Positions 1 through 11,079 of a stretch of 64,000 bases of DNA are shown piece by piece. The stretch covers positions 3,250,001 through 3,314,000 of the forward strand of contig NZ_LT607754.1 of NCBI RefSeq assembly GCF_900090285.1, in the 5' to 3' direction. Position 1 is the first letter of the stretch. Every line of letters starts with the position of its first letter. Under the pieces are notes generated by a model. The model did no database searches. It was given only the letters and a program-made list of their open reading frames with translations, and was not told where the DNA came from. The stretch is from Micromonospora inositola. GTDB lineage: Bacteria > Actinomycetota > Actinomycetes > Mycobacteriales > Micromonosporaceae. The position numbers and the translations under genes are program-made.

Positions 1-2082
<2,082 letters not shown>

Positions 2083-2171
2083 CAAGCTGCTACGCGTCCA
2101 CTGTGCAACTCCCGACAAACGAACAACACCCCAGCATCGCTGGTTGGTTGGTTGTTTGACATGTCGATAGA
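2083..2171 (+). other. 23S-5S internal spacer
   Basis: This 89-nt spacer holds no tRNA. It contains an AC-rich segment (CAAACGAACAAC near 2115-2126) and a GT-rich segment (GTTGGTTGGTTGTTTG near 2143-2158) that can pair imperfectly, which would give a processing stem between the mature 23S and 5S ends. Pairing is seen; a processing role is inferred. Confidence 0.55.
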
Positions 2172-2288
2172 GTTACGGCGGTCATGGCGGAGGGGAAACG
2201 CCCGGTAACATTCCGAACCCGGAAGCTAAGCCCTCCAGCGCCGATGGTACTGCACTCGGGAGGGTGTGGGAGAGTAGGACACCGCCGG
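2172..2288 (+). rRNA. rrf: 5S ribosomal RNA
   Basis: Starts GTTACGGCGGTCATGGCGG and ends ACACCGCCGGA, with the typical internal CCGAACCCGGAAGCTAAG loop. The length of 117 nt is normal for an actinobacterial 5S. It lies 89 nt after the 23S in the same orientation and is followed at once by a terminator, so it closes the rrn operon. Confidence 0.97.
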
Positions 2289-2299
2289 ACAATCTTTCC

Positions 2300-2331
2300 A
2301 GATGAGGTCACCCTTCGGGGTGGCCTCATCT
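2300..2331 (+). terminator. rrn operon terminator
   Basis: Stem of 14 bp (AGATGAGGTCACCC with GGGTGGCCTCATCT, one G-U pair) closed by a TTCG tetraloop, directly behind the 5S gene. The downstream T-run is weak, as is common in high-GC actinobacteria. Confidence 0.85.
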
Positions 2332-2412
2332 GCGTTTCCGGCCCCGGAATTCGACCGTGCGGAGGACCGAGGGCACGCCGCGGGCGAGCCGGCGACGTGC
2401 CCCGAAAACTGG

Positions 2413-3093
2413 TCAGCGGGTCTGGATGCCCTCGCGGAGCTGGCGGAACAGGCCGGCGGCCTGGTCGACGGGACGCCCCGGGAACATCGCCATCACCACG
2501 CTGCCGTGGTCGGCCCAGCCACACACGGCGAAGTCGCCGCCGTCGCCGCTGGTCGTACCGCACTTCATGACGCCGCCCAACCGGCCGGCGTCGACCTCGC
2601 GCAGCCCGGTGACCTTGCCGGTCGCGTCCGTCATCAGGCCGAAGAGGCTGTCCAGATCGCGCTCCGGCTGCCAGAGCAGGGTGGTACCGCCGAAGACGAG
2701 CACCGCGCGCTTCGCGTCTGCCGGGTCCTTGTAGACCGTGCCGAAGCTCTTGTCCAGGTCGATGTCGGCGGCGAAGCCGTCCCGCAGGTAGTCGGCCGTG
2801 CTGCGCGCCCGATCGCTGTCGTCCCGGGTGAGTCCGGCCACCTTCGCGGGGGTGGCCAGGTCGGTGTCCTTCTGCTCCAGCACCCGCCAGCCGCCGGCGC
2901 CGAGCGCCCCGAGCCCCGCCAGGCCGACGACCAGCGCGCCCGCGAGCACCACTCGCCGGCGGCGGGAGGGCGCGGCGCCCCGCTCCGGGTCGCTTTCCGG
3001 GTCGCGGCGGCTCAGCTGGATCGGCTCGTGGGTCAGGTCGACCGGCTCGGGCCCGTCGCCGAGCGGACGCTCGGTGAGATGTGCGTCGGACAT
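2413..3093 (-). CDS. Membrane-anchored or exported protein of unknown function (paralogue of 20597-21859)
   Basis: 226 residues starting at ATG 3093. A charged N-terminus ending in SRRRR (about 44-48) precedes one hydrophobic segment rich in Ala, Leu and Gly (about 49-67), so most of the protein should lie outside the cell. The outer domain has DDSDRARSTADYLRDGF, FGTVYKDPADAKRAVLVFGG, and near the end CGWADHGSVVMAMFPG. The same order (acidic helix, VYATDD, FGGT, CTSVDHGSLTTGVF) recurs in the C-terminal domain of 20597-21859, so the two are paralogues sharing one extracellular fold. No known domain is recognised. It converges on the rrn terminator and is divergent from valS, with only 69 nt between the two starts. 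Confidence 0.8.
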   Translation of the reverse strand: MSDAHLTERPLGDGPEPVDLTHEPIQLSRRDPESDPERGAAPSRRRRVVLAGALVVGLAGLGALGAGGWRVLEQKDTDLATPAKVAGLTRDDSDRARSTADYLRDGFAADIDLDKSFGTVYKDPADAKRAVLVFGGTTLLWQPERDLDSLFGLMTDATGKVTGLREVDAGRLGGVMKCGTTSGDGGDFAVCGWADHGSVVMAMFPGRPVDQAAGLFRQLREGIQTR

Positions 3094-3162
3094 GTCCGCC
3101 ACCGTACGCGAACAACAGGTGGCGCACGTCGGGTCCGCCGAAGCGCTCCGTAGACTTTCAGG

Positions 3163-5781
3163 GTGACCGAGAGACTGGATGCCCGACGCCCCGACGCCCC
3201 GACCCTTGCCGGCCAGTACCAGCCCGGCGAGGTGGAGCAGCGACGGTACGAGCAGTGGGTAGCCGCCGGCCACTTCCGGGCGTCGGCGGAGAGCGACAAG
3301 CCCCCCTTCACCATCGTCATCCCGCCGCCGAACGTCACCGGCTCGCTGCACATGGGCCACGCGTTCGAGCACACGCTGATGGACGCCCTCACCCGGCGGA
3401 AGAAGATGCAGGGCTTCGAGGCGCTCTGGCTGCCCGGCATGGACCACGCCGGCATCGCCACCCAGAACCTGGTCGAACGGCAGCTGGCCGGCGAGGGCCT
3501 GTCCCGGCACGACCTGGGCCGGGAGAAGTTCGTCGAGCGGGTCTGGCAGTGGAAGGCCGAGTCCGGTGGCGCCATCCTCGGCCAGATGCGCCGGCTCGGC
3601 GACGCCGTGGACTGGGACCGTGAGCGCTTCACCATGGACGAGGGCCTGACCCGGGCCGTCCAGACCATGTTCAAGAAGCTCTTCGAGGACGGGCTCATCT
3701 ACCGGGCCAACCGGATCATCAACTGGTGCCCGCGCTGCCTGACCGCCCTGTCCGACATCGAGGTGGAGCACACCGACGACGAGGGTGAGCTCATCTCCAT
3801 CCGCTACAGCGACGACGTGGTGGTGGCCACCACCCGGGCGGAGACGATGCTCGGCGACACCGCGGTGGCCGTCCACCCCGACGACCCGCGGTACCAGCAC
3901 CTGATCGGCACCGAGGTGGCGGTCCCCCTCACCGACCGGCGGATCCCGATCGTCGCCGACGAGCACGTCGACCCGGCCTTCGGCACCGGCATGGTGAAGG
4001 TGACCCCGGCGCACGACCCGAACGACTTCGAGATCGGCCAGCGGCACGACCTGCCCGCACTGACGATCATGGACGAGCGGGGCGTCATCACCGCGCACGG
4101 CCCGTTCCAGGGCCTGGACCGGTACGAGGCCCGCCCGGCGATCGTCGCCGCGCTGCGCGAGCAGGGCCGGATCGTGGCCGAGAAGCGGCCGTACGTGCAC
4201 GCGGTGGGGCACTGCTCCCGCTGCCGTACGACCGTCGAACCGCGGCTGTCGCTGCAGTGGTTCGTCAACACCGCCCCGCTGGCCAAGGCGGCCGGTGACG
4301 CGGTCCGCGACGGCCGGGTGAAGATCGAGCCGGCAGAGCTGGCCAAGCGGTACTTCGCCTGGGTCGACAACATGCACGACTGGTGCATCTCCCGGCAGCT
4401 CTGGTGGGGCCACCGCATCCCGGTCTGGTACGGCCCGGACGGCGAGATCGTCTGCGTCGGCCCCGATGAGGCGCCGCCCACCGGCGAGGGCTGGCGCCAG
4501 GACGAGGACGTCCTCGACACCTGGTTCTCCAGCGGACTGTGGCCGTTCTCCACCCTCGGCTGGCCCGAGCGGACCCCGGACCTGGCGAAGTTCTACCCGA
4601 CTAGCGTGCTGGTCACCGGGTACGACATCCTCTTCTTCTGGGTCGCCCGGATGATGATGTTCGGCCTGTACGCGATGGACGGCGTCCAGCCGTTCGACGT
4701 GGTCGCCCTGCACGGCATGGTCCGCGACGAGCACGGCAAGAAGATGTCGAAGTCGTTCGGCAACGTGGTCGACCCGCTGGACTGGATCGACCGGTTCGGC
4801 GCCGACGCCACCCGGTTCACCCTCGCCCGGGGCGCCAACCCCGGGCAGGACGTGCCGGTCAGCGAGGAGTGGTGCCAGGGCTCCCGCAACTTCTGCAACA
4901 AGCTCTGGAACGCCACCCGGTTCGCGCTGCTGAACGGCGCGCACACCGACGGCCCGCTGCCGGAGGCCGGGACGCTGTCGACCGTCGACCGGTGGATCCT
5001 GTCCCGGCTGGCGCACGTCACCGCCGAGGTGGACGAGCAGTTCGAGGCGTACGAGTTCGCGAAGGTCTGCGACCTGCTGTACCACTTCGCCTGGGACGAC
5101 GTCTGCGACTGGTACGTGGAGCTGAGCAAGCCGGTGCTCGCCGAGGGCGGCCCGGCCGCCGACGCCACCCGCCGGGTGCTCGGGCACGTGCTGGACCAGC
5201 TGCTGCGGCTGCTGCACCCGGTGATCCCGTTCGTCACCGATGAGCTGTGGAGCGCCCTGACCGGCGCCGAGACGGTGCTGACCGCCGCCTGGCCGGTGGC
5301 CGACCGTACGCTGGTCGACGACGCCGCGGAAGGCGAGGTCGGCACCCTCCAGCGGGTGGTGACCGAGATCCGCCGGTTCCGGTCGGACCAGGGGCTGCGG
5401 CCGACGCAGCGGGTCGCGGCCCGGCTGGACGGCCTCGCGCCGGCGGGCATCGCCGCGCACGAGCCGCTGATCCGGTCGCTGGTCCGGCTGGACGCGCCCA
5501 CCGGGGACTTCCAGGCCAGCGCCACGCTCGCCATGCCGGGGGAGGTCAGCGTCGCGCTGGACACCCGTGGCTCGATCGACGTGGCCGCCGAGCGGGCCCG
5601 GCTCACCAAGGACCGGTCGGCCGCCGAGAAGGAGGCCGCGCAGGCGCGGGCGAAGCTGGACAACCCGGCCTTCGTCGGGAAGGCCCCGGAGCCGGTGGTG
5701 GCGAAGATCCGCGAACGGCTCGCCGTGGCCGAGGCCGACCTGATCCGGATCGACGCTGCCCTGGAGGCGCTGCCCTCGTGA
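3163..5781 (+). CDS. valS: Valyl-tRNA synthetase
   Basis: Charges tRNA-Val in the cytoplasm. 872 residues, GTG start. The class I signature is present as [14 protein letters not shown] (about 58-71, HIGH-type HMGH) and the KMSKS loop as KKMSKSFGN (about 526-534). The CP1 editing domain lies between, with [17 protein letters not shown]. The C-terminus carries the ValS coiled-coil tail ([20 protein letters not shown] and so on, about 806-872). The VTGSLHMGH form and the short length separate it from IleS and LeuS. Its TGA overlaps the GTG of folC (GTGA), a common actinobacterial valS-folC arrangement that suggests translational coupling. Confidence 0.97.
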   Translation: MTERLDARRPDAPTLAGQYQPGEVEQRRYEQWVAAGHFRASAESDKPPFTIVIPPPNVTGSLHMGHAFEHTLMDALTRRKKMQGFEALWLPGMDHAGIATQNLVERQLAGEGLSRHDLGREKFVERVWQWKAESGGAILGQMRRLGDAVDWDRERFTMDEGLTRAVQTMFKKLFEDGLIYRANRIINWCPRCLTALSDIEVEHTDDEGELISIRYSDDVVVATTRAETMLGDTAVAVHPDDPRYQHLIGTEVAVPLTDRRIPIVADEHVDPAFGTGMVKVTPAHDPNDFEIGQRHDLPALTIMDERGVITAHGPFQGLDRYEARPAIVAALREQGRIVAEKRPYVHAVGHCSRCRTTVEPRLSLQWFVNTAPLAKAAGDAVRDGRVKIEPAELAKRYFAWVDNMHDWCISRQLWWGHRIPVWYGPDGEIVCVGPDEAPPTGEGWRQDEDVLDTWFSSGLWPFSTLGWPERTPDLAKFYPTSVLVTGYDILFFWVARMMMFGLYAMDGVQPFDVVALHGMVRDEHGKKMSKSFGNVVDPLDWIDRFGADATRFTLARGANPGQDVPVSEEWCQGSRNFCNKLWNATRFALLNGAHTDGPLPEAGTLSTVDRWILSRLAHVTAEVDEQFEAYEFAKVCDLLYHFAWDDVCDWYVELSKPVLAEGGPAADATRRVLGHVLDQLLRLLHPVIPFVTDELWSALTGAETVLTAAWPVADRTLVDDAAEGEVGTLQRVVTEIRRFRSDQGLRPTQRVAARLDGLAPAGIAAHEPLIRSLVRLDAPTGDFQASATLAMPGEVSVALDTRGSIDVAAERARLTKDRSAAEKEAAQARAKLDNPAFVGKAPEPVVAKIRERLAVAEADLIRIDAALEALPS

Positions 5782-7112
5782 CCGACCGCACCGAATTCGC
5801 CGCCGTCGACGCCGCCCTGGCCGCGCGCGGCTTCACTCGCATGCACTTCGAGCTGGACCGGATCGAGATGCTGCTCGACCTGCTCGGCAGCCCGCAGCGG
5901 GCGTACCCGTCGATTCACCTCACCGGGACCAACGGCAAGACCTCGACGGCCCGGATGATCGACTCGCTGCTGCGGGCCTTCGGGCTGCACACCGGGCGCT
6001 ACACCAGCCCGCACCTGGAAACCGTCCGGGAGCGGATCAGCCTGGACGGCGAGCCGGTCGGCGAGGAGCGCTTCGTCGCCACGTACCGGGAGGTGGAGCC
6101 GCTGGCCGAGCTGGTCGACCAGCGGTCCGCGGAGCCGCTGACCTACTTCGACCTGACCACCGCGCTGGCGTTCGCGACGTTCGCCGACGCGCCGGTCGAC
6201 GTCGCCGTGGTCGAGGTCGGTCTCGGCGGCGCCGAGGACGCCACCAACGTGATCCAGGCCGGGGTGGCCGTGCTCACCCCGATCGCGCTGGACCACACCG
6301 AGTGGCTCGGCGACACCATCGAGGACATCGCGCTGCACAAGGCCGGCATCATCCACTCCGGCGCCACCGTCATCTGCGCCGCACAGGAGGAGGAGGCCGC
6401 CCGGCCGATCCTGGAGCGCTGCGCCGAGGTGGGCGCCACCGTCGCGCGCGAGGGCGCGGAGTTCGGCGTGCTCCGCCGGGCGGTCGCGGTCGGCGGCCAG
6501 GTGCTCAGCATCCAGGGCCTCGGCGGGGTGTACGACGAAGTGTTCATCCCCCTGCACGGCGCCCACCAGGCGCAGAACGCGGCCCTGGCGCTCGCCGCCG
6601 TCGAGGCGTTCCTCGGCGCCGGGGCCCGGCGGCAGCTCGACATCGAGGCCGTCCGGGAGGGCTTCGCCGCGGCCAGCTCGCCCGGCCGGCTGGAGAAGGT
6701 CCGCACCGCCCCGACGGTTTTGCTCGACGGCGCGCACAACCCGCACGGGATGGCCGCCACGGTCACCGCGCTGCAGGAGGAGTTCGCGTTCAGCAAGCTG
6801 GTCGGCGTGCTGGCCGTGCTCGGCGACAAGGACGCCGCCAGCCTGCTGGAGCTCCTGGAGCCGGTGCTCGACTCGCTGGTGGTCACCGGCAACAGCTCGC
6901 CCCGCGCAATGCCGGTCGACGAGCTGGCCGAGCTGGCCCGGGAGGTCTTCGGACCGGAGCGGGTGGAGGTCGCCGAGGACATGCCGGACGCCATCGAGGC
7001 GGCGATCGCCGAGGCCGAGTCCGACGTGCCCGGCGAGCTGTCCGGGGTCGGCGTGCTGATCACCGGGTCGGTGGTGACCGTGGCCGACGCCCGCCGGCTG
7101 CTGAAGCGATGA
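5778..7112 (+). CDS. folC: Folylpolyglutamate synthase / dihydrofolate synthase
   Basis: Adds glutamate to dihydropteroate and to reduced folates. 444 residues from the GTG at 5778, which overlaps the valS stop by 4 nt. A Mur-ligase type P-loop [13 protein letters not shown] lies near residues 48-60, followed by [13 protein letters not shown], the [15 protein letters not shown] motif with ALDHTEWLG, and [11 protein letters not shown] near 315. Order and length match FolC. The next gene again overlaps by 4 nt (ATGA), so valS, folC and the DUF4233 gene form one transcription unit. Confidence 0.96.
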   Translation: MTDRTEFAAVDAALAARGFTRMHFELDRIEMLLDLLGSPQRAYPSIHLTGTNGKTSTARMIDSLLRAFGLHTGRYTSPHLETVRERISLDGEPVGEERFVATYREVEPLAELVDQRSAEPLTYFDLTTALAFATFADAPVDVAVVEVGLGGAEDATNVIQAGVAVLTPIALDHTEWLGDTIEDIALHKAGIIHSGATVICAAQEEEAARPILERCAEVGATVAREGAEFGVLRRAVAVGGQVLSIQGLGGVYDEVFIPLHGAHQAQNAALALAAVEAFLGAGARRQLDIEAVREGFAAASSPGRLEKVRTAPTVLLDGAHNPHGMAATVTALQEEFAFSKLVGVLAVLGDKDAASLLELLEPVLDSLVVTGNSSPRAMPVDELAELAREVFGPERVEVAEDMPDAIEAAIAEAESDVPGELSGVGVLITGSVVTVADARRLLKR

Positions 7113-7591
7113 CCGGCCAGGTGGAGGAGGGTCCGGGCGGCACCGGCCGGCCCGCTGACGGACCGGACGTCGGAGCCGTGCCGGCGGCCGGTGCCGGCGG
7201 GGCGGAACGGGCGGCCGAGGGGCCGGATGCGGGCGCGCCCGAGCCCGCGCAGCGGCGGTCCGGGCTGCGGAACCCGGAGAAGGCGGTGCGCGGGCTCGGC
7301 GCCGGCACGCTGGCCCTGGAGGCCCTGGTGCTGCTGCTCGCCATCCAGCCGATCCGGTTGGTCGGCGGGGACCTCGGCGGCGCCGCCATGGCGGCGATCG
7401 TGGCCTTGGCCGTGGCCTGCGTCGTGCTCGCCGGCCGGATGGGGCGGCCGTGGGCCTGGCACGCGGGCAGCCTGCTGCAGGGCCTGCTGATGCTCTCGGG
7501 CCTGCTGCACTGGTCGCTGCTGGTGCTCGGCGTCATCTTCGCCCTGGTGTGGGCCTACGCCCTGCACGTCCGCCGGGTCATCCTCGGCTGA
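7109..7591 (+). CDS. DUF4233-type membrane protein
   Basis: 160 residues. A proline/glycine-rich hydrophilic stretch (about 1-50) is followed by four hydrophobic segments (about 62-78, 84-104, 112-128 and 132-148) and a short basic end, HVRRVILG. DUF4233 proteins with this size and topology usually sit directly behind folC in actinobacteria, and the ATG here overlaps the folC stop (ATGA). Function is unknown. The position suggests only co-expression with folate and tRNA charging genes. Confidence 0.85.
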   Translation: MTGQVEEGPGGTGRPADGPDVGAVPAAGAGGAERAAEGPDAGAPEPAQRRSGLRNPEKAVRGLGAGTLALEALVLLLAIQPIRLVGGDLGGAAMAAIVALAVACVVLAGRMGRPWAWHAGSLLQGLLMLSGLLHWSLLVLGVIFALVWAYALHVRRVILG

Positions 7592-7596
7592 GCCGC

Positions 7597-7624
7597 GGGC
7601 CGGGCGCCCGGCGGCGCCCGGCCC
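7597..7624. terminator. Bidirectional hairpin terminator
   Basis: Perfect 12-bp stem GGGCCGGGCGCC / GGCGCCCGGCCC with a CGGC loop, lying between two convergent genes, the valS-folC-DUF4233 unit and the 7630-8898 gene. There is no T-run on either side. Confidence 0.75.
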
Positions 7625-7629
7625 GGCCG

Positions 7630-8898
7630 TCAGACGTCGGCGAGGGTGCGCCACTGGGTGAGGGCGATGCCGTGACCGTCCGGGTCGCGGAACGCCGCCG
7701 CCCACACCTCCAGCTTCGCGCCCCGGTTGACCACCCGCGGGGCGTACGTGAAGCGGACCCCGGAGCCGCGCAGCCGCTCGTACGCGGACTGGATGTCGTC
7801 GACCTCGAGGTTGACGTGGACCAGCCGCCGGCTGATCGGGGCCGCTCCGGTGATCTCGCGCAGCACCAGGCGGGTGGCGCCGGAAGCGAGGACGGCGTTG
7901 CCGGAGCCCCGGTCCACCTCGTCGAAGCCGAGGTCCCGGTAGAACTCCAGCGACCGGGTCAGGTCGGTCACGAGCAGGGTGATGCCGATGCCGCTGATCG
8001 GGCCGGCCACCTCGGCGGCGTCGTCGCCCGCGTACCCGAAGATGGCCTCGTCCAGCTCCTCCGCGGTCGGCGGCGCCTCCGGCGCCGGGTCGTCCAGCGG
8101 CACGTCGATCGGGTCCAGCGGCACGTCGATCGGGTCCACGAGCACCGTCGCGTCGAACCATTCCTCGGCGGGTGGGCGCGGCGCCGGGGTCGCCCGGCGG
8201 GGCAGCGGCCCGGCCGCCTGCTCGACCACCGTGCCTTCCAGCACCACCGGGCCGCCCGGACGCTGGTGCACCACCACCGGTTCGCGTTCCTCGGCCAGCA
8301 CGGTGACGTCGTCGAGGAGCGGGTCCGGCGCGGGTGGGAAGTCGTCGCGGAAGTCGTCCTCCGGGGCGCGGTCGGCCCACGGCGGCGCCTCCTGGGCGAT
8401 CAGCACCTCGTCGACCGGGTCGGGGCCGGCGTACTCCGGCGGGAGGTCCGCCGTCGCGGCGGCCGTCTCGGCATGGGTGGGCACCTCGTCCCAGAGGACG
8501 CGGACGTGCCGCTGATCGTCCAGGGCGACCCGGATGGGCAGCGGCTGACCCAGCGACGGCCACTTGGCGACCGGCACCCGGGGCTCGATGATCTTCTTGG
8601 ACCGGGGCGGCAGCCCGGGGGCGTCGATCACCAGCTGGAGCTCGCAGCGGCCGAAGGCGTACTGCGTGGGAGGCTCGGAGGCGCTGTGCACGTGACCGAC
8701 GCCGACCACCCAGGTGCGCCCGCCCCCGCGCACCGTGGCCAGGGCGATCGCCAGCACCAGCAGCGCGACGCCGAGGGCCACGATGGCCCAGCTGGTCATC
8801 CCCAGCCCGAACAGCACGATGAAGGTCGCCACGGTGCCGAGCACCGCGCCGATCAGCTTGCGCACCGGCGCGATGGGCCGGTTCCCGCCGTTCGCCAC
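7630..8898 (-). CDS. Membrane protein fused to a C-terminal glyoxalase/VOC domain
   Basis: 422 residues from ATG 8898. Two hydrophobic segments (about 11-35 and 38-58) open the protein. A small domain with VGHVHSASEPPTQYAFGRC follows (about 65-130), then a long acidic proline-rich linker (about 140-290) containing a duplicated IDVPLDP unit. The last 125 residues form a VOC fold: GIGITLLVTDLTRSLEFYRD, HVNLEVDDIQSAYERL and FRDPDGHGIALTQW. VOC domains are usually soluble metal-dependent lyases, dioxygenases or drug-binding proteins. Tethering one to the membrane through such a linker is unusual. The substrate cannot be named. Confidence 0.8.
   Translation of the reverse strand: MANGGNRPIAPVRKLIGAVLGTVATFIVLFGLGMTSWAIVALGVALLVLAIALATVRGGGRTWVVGVGHVHSASEPPTQYAFGRCELQLVIDAPGLPPRSKKIIEPRVPVAKWPSLGQPLPIRVALDDQRHVRVLWDEVPTHAETAAATADLPPEYAGPDPVDEVLIAQEAPPWADRAPEDDFRDDFPPAPDPLLDDVTVLAEEREPVVVHQRPGGPVVLEGTVVEQAAGPLPRRATPAPRPPAEEWFDATVLVDPIDVPLDPIDVPLDDPAPEAPPTAEELDEAIFGYAGDDAAEVAGPISGIGITLLVTDLTRSLEFYRDLGFDEVDRGSGNAVLASGATRLVLREITGAAPISRRLVHVNLEVDDIQSAYERLRGSGVRFTYAPRVVNRGAKLEVWAAAFRDPDGHGIALTQWRTLADV
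8092..8137. repeat. 21-bp in-frame tandem duplication
   Basis: GTCCAGCGGCACGTCGATCGG is present twice in a row (8092-8112 and 8113-8133), followed by 4 more matching bases. It encodes the doubled IDVPLDP unit in the linker of the membrane-VOC fusion. The copies are identical, which suggests a recent slippage event. Confidence 0.9.
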
Positions 8899-9041
8899 AG
8901 TGGACCTCCCAGGGGTCTACGGCCAGGCTAGGCCGGACCGGCGACCGAGGGGAAGAGCGGCCGCCGCGCCGACGCCGGGACCGGGTCGCTAGGCTGAACC
9001 TACCCAGCCAGACCGGCTTCCGCGCACAGGAGGAACCCAGC

Positions 9042-9467
9042 GTGTCCAGCAGCAGCCCGGATGAGCGCTCGCTCGTACTGATCAAGCCCGACGCGGTCCG
9101 CCGCGGTCTGGTCGGCGAGATCGTGTCCCGCTTCGAGCGCAAGGGCCTGCGGATCGACGCGATGGTGACGCGGACGATGGACGGCGACTTCGCCGACCAG
9201 CACTACGCCGAGCACGTCGACAAGCCGTTCTACCCGCCGCTGAAGGCCTTCATGACCAGCGGTCCGCTGGTCGCCCTGGTGCTCTCCGGCGATCAGGTGA
9301 TCGAGGTCGTGCGCAGCATGCTCGGCAGCACCGACGGCCGCAAGGCCGCCGCCGGCACCATCCGGGGCGACCTCTCCCTGTCCAACCGGGAGAACCTGGT
9401 GCACGCCTCCGACTCCACCGACAGCGCGAAGCGCGAGCTCGCCCTCTGGTTCCCCGAGCTGGGCTGA
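9042..9467 (+). CDS. ndk: Nucleoside diphosphate kinase
   Basis: Transfers the gamma phosphate between nucleoside triphosphates and diphosphates through a phosphohistidine. 141 residues, GTG start preceded by AGGAGGAA. RSLVLIKPDAVRRGLVGEI opens the fold, and the active histidine lies in SNRENLVHASDST near residue 122. Length and order are standard for the family. It is followed by a bidirectional hairpin. Confidence 0.97.
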   Translation: MSSSSPDERSLVLIKPDAVRRGLVGEIVSRFERKGLRIDAMVTRTMDGDFADQHYAEHVDKPFYPPLKAFMTSGPLVALVLSGDQVIEVVRSMLGSTDGRKAAAGTIRGDLSLSNRENLVHASDSTDSAKRELALWFPELG

Positions 9468-9475
9468 GCCGCCGA

Positions 9476-9506
9476 CGGCCCCGACCCCGGACCGGGGTTG
9501 GGGCCG
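9476..9506. terminator. Bidirectional terminator between ndk and the sigma factor
   Basis: 13-bp stem CGGCCCCGACCCC / GGGGTTGGGGCCG with one wobble pair, placed between the convergent ndk and 9517-10401 genes. Confidence 0.8.
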
Positions 9507-9516
9507 TTCCGTGTGC

Positions 9517-10401
9517 TCAGCCGGGCAGCCGGGACAGCTTCGCCGGGTTGCCGACCAGGTAGAGGTCGGTGATCCGGCCGTCCGCGGCCGCGATGGCCAG
9601 CGTGTAGCGGGTCCCGTCGGGCCAGCGGAGCACCAGCGCCGGCCCGCCGTTCAGCTCGGTGGGCGCCGCCTCGATACTGCGGGGCCGGCCGTAGACGCCG
9701 GCGAAGAAGCGAGCGATCCGGTCCGCGCCGCGCACCGGGTTGCGCGCCGCACGGACGGCGCCGCCCCCGTCGTTCCAGGAGACCGCGTCGGACGCCACCA
9801 GCTCGGTCAGCCGGGCCAGGTCGCCGTCGCGGGCGGCGGCCAGGAAGGCGTCCAGCAGCCGCCGCTGCTCGGCCGGGCCGGCGGTGAAGCGTGGCCGGCC
9901 GTCGGCGATCCGGGCCACCGCCCGGTGGTACAGCTGCCGGCAGTCGGCCGCCGAGCGGTCCAGGATCTCGCCGATCTCCGCGTACGGCAGGGCGAACGCG
10001 GTGTGCAGCACGTAGACCGCGCGCTCCGGCGGGGTGAGCCGTTCCAGCAGGTGCAGCAGCGCGACCGACACGGAGTCCCGCAGCTCGGCGCTGTCCAGCG
10101 GCCCGAACGGCTCCGCCGCGCCGGTCGGCACCGGTTCGGGCAGCCACGGCCCGACGTACGTCTCCCGGGCGGCCTGCCGGGCGCGCAGCCGGTCGACCGC
10201 CAGCCGGGTCACCACCCGGGACAGGTACCGGCGCGGCTCGGCGACCGACTCCCGGTCGACGTCGAGCCAGCGCAGGTACGCCTCCTGGAGCACGTCCTCC
10301 GCGTCGTGCAGGCTGCCCAGCAGCCGGTACGCCAGCCCGAGCAGCATCGGCCGGTGCGCGGTGAGCGCACCGGCCGCCTGCGCCGCCGGGGTGCCGGTCA
10401 C
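9517..10401 (-). CDS. ECF41-type (SigJ-like) RNA polymerase sigma factor
   Basis: 294 residues from the GTG at 10401, which overlaps the stop of the upstream decarboxylase gene. Sigma region 2 reads AHRPMLLGLAYRLLGSLHDA with DVLQEAYLRW, and region 4 reads LTPPERAVYVLHTAFALPYA. The family mark is the extra C-terminal SnoaL-like domain (about 180-294). The ECF41 motifs are all present in recognisable form: YVGPWLPEP in the linker, NDGGGAVRA, and NPAKL at the end. In ECF41 proteins this tail takes the place of a separate anti-sigma factor and tunes activity. Overlap with the decarboxylase gene indicates one operon, and a matching promoter lies upstream at 10873-10900, so the operon probably drives itself. 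Confidence 0.9.
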   Translation of the reverse strand: MTGTPAAQAAGALTAHRPMLLGLAYRLLGSLHDAEDVLQEAYLRWLDVDRESVAEPRRYLSRVVTRLAVDRLRARQAARETYVGPWLPEPVPTGAAEPFGPLDSAELRDSVSVALLHLLERLTPPERAVYVLHTAFALPYAEIGEILDRSAADCRQLYHRAVARIADGRPRFTAGPAEQRRLLDAFLAAARDGDLARLTELVASDAVSWNDGGGAVRAARNPVRGADRIARFFAGVYGRPRSIEAAPTELNGGPALVLRWPDGTRYTLAIAAADGRITDLYLVGNPAKLSRLPG

Positions 10402-10838
10402 CCCTCGGTCGGCGGCTGCGCCTGGCTGGTCACCGCGATCCGGTTCCACACGTTGATTGTGGCGATCGCGACGACCAGATCCGCCAGCTCCTTCTCCGAC
10501 CACACCTTGGCGGCGGCGTCCCAGACCTCGTCCGGCACGCCGTGCTCGCCGAGCCGGGTGACCGCGTCGGTCAGCGCCAGCGCGGTCCGCTCCCGCTCGT
10601 CGAAGAAGGGCGCCTCCCGCCAGGCCGCGACCGCGAACAGCCGCCGGCTGGACTCGCCCGCGGCGAGCGCGTCCCGGCTGTGCATGTCCACGCAGAACGC
10701 ACAGCCGTTGAGCATCGACGCCCGCAGCTTCACCAGCTCCAGCACCGTGTGGTCGACGTTGGTCTGGATGTACTTCTCCAGCCCGAGCACCGCCTGGTAC
10801 GCCTGCGGCACCACGGCGGCCATGTTGATCCGACTCAT
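10398..10838 (-). CDS. Carboxymuconolactone decarboxylase family protein (ECF41 partner)
   Basis: 146 residues from ATG 10838, with GGGAGG 10 nt upstream. The AhpD-like core is clear: LELVKLRASMLNGCAFCVDM with the CxxC pair and the HSRDA histidine (about 45-56). Proteins of this family with CxxC act as disulfide-based peroxidase-like or decarboxylase enzymes. The gene lies first in the operon with its ECF41 sigma factor, which is the classic pairing for that group. The substrate is unknown. Confidence 0.9.
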   Translation of the reverse strand: MSRINMAAVVPQAYQAVLGLEKYIQTNVDHTVLELVKLRASMLNGCAFCVDMHSRDALAAGESSRRLFAVAAWREAPFFDERERTALALTDAVTRLGEHGVPDEVWDAAAKVWSEKELADLVVAIATINVWNRIAVTSQAQPPTEG

Positions 10839-10872
10839 TTCCGGCCTCCCTCGATAACGGCTACACGCGTAC

Positions 10873-10900
10873 GACGGGAGACCGCGCCGCCGACGTGACA
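10873..10900 (-). promoter_or_regulatory. Candidate ECF41 target promoter
   Basis: On the reverse strand, TGTCAC (forward 10895-10900) is followed by 18 nt and then CGTC (forward 10873-10876), about 35 nt before the decarboxylase ATG. This matches the TGTCAC(A) / CGTC pattern described for ECF41 sigma factors. Presence of the motif is seen; autoregulation is inferred. Confidence 0.7.
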
Positions 10901-11020
10901 GCGGACGGCTGTGACGGTGGTCATGCCCCGGCGGTCCACCAGTGGTCAGCCGGGGTTCCCCCGCCGGCTACCCGCACCGCCGGAACACCTCATCTCTGCC
11001 CGGTAGACCACTGGTGACGG

Positions 11021-11079
11021 CCGGGGCCGGGGCCGGGGCCGGGCCGGGCCGGGCCGGTGGGGTGGGGTGGGGGTTGGGT
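11021..11079 (+). repeat. G-rich tract with quadruplex potential
   Basis: A run of repeated CCGGGG and GGGCC units followed by GTGGGGTGGGGTGGGGGTTGGG lies in the 240-nt gap between two divergent reverse-strand genes and abuts the stop codon of the 11079-11867 permease. More than eight G-runs of 3-5 bases in 60 nt could form a G-quadruplex on the + strand, with a C-rich i-motif opposite. It may act as a 3' end signal for the exporter operon. Confidence 0.6.

Noticed and set aside
2090..3127. Long reverse frame spanning 5S and the 2413 gene
   Set aside because: It is arginine/glycine-rich shadow text of the true gene in another frame and crosses rRNA.
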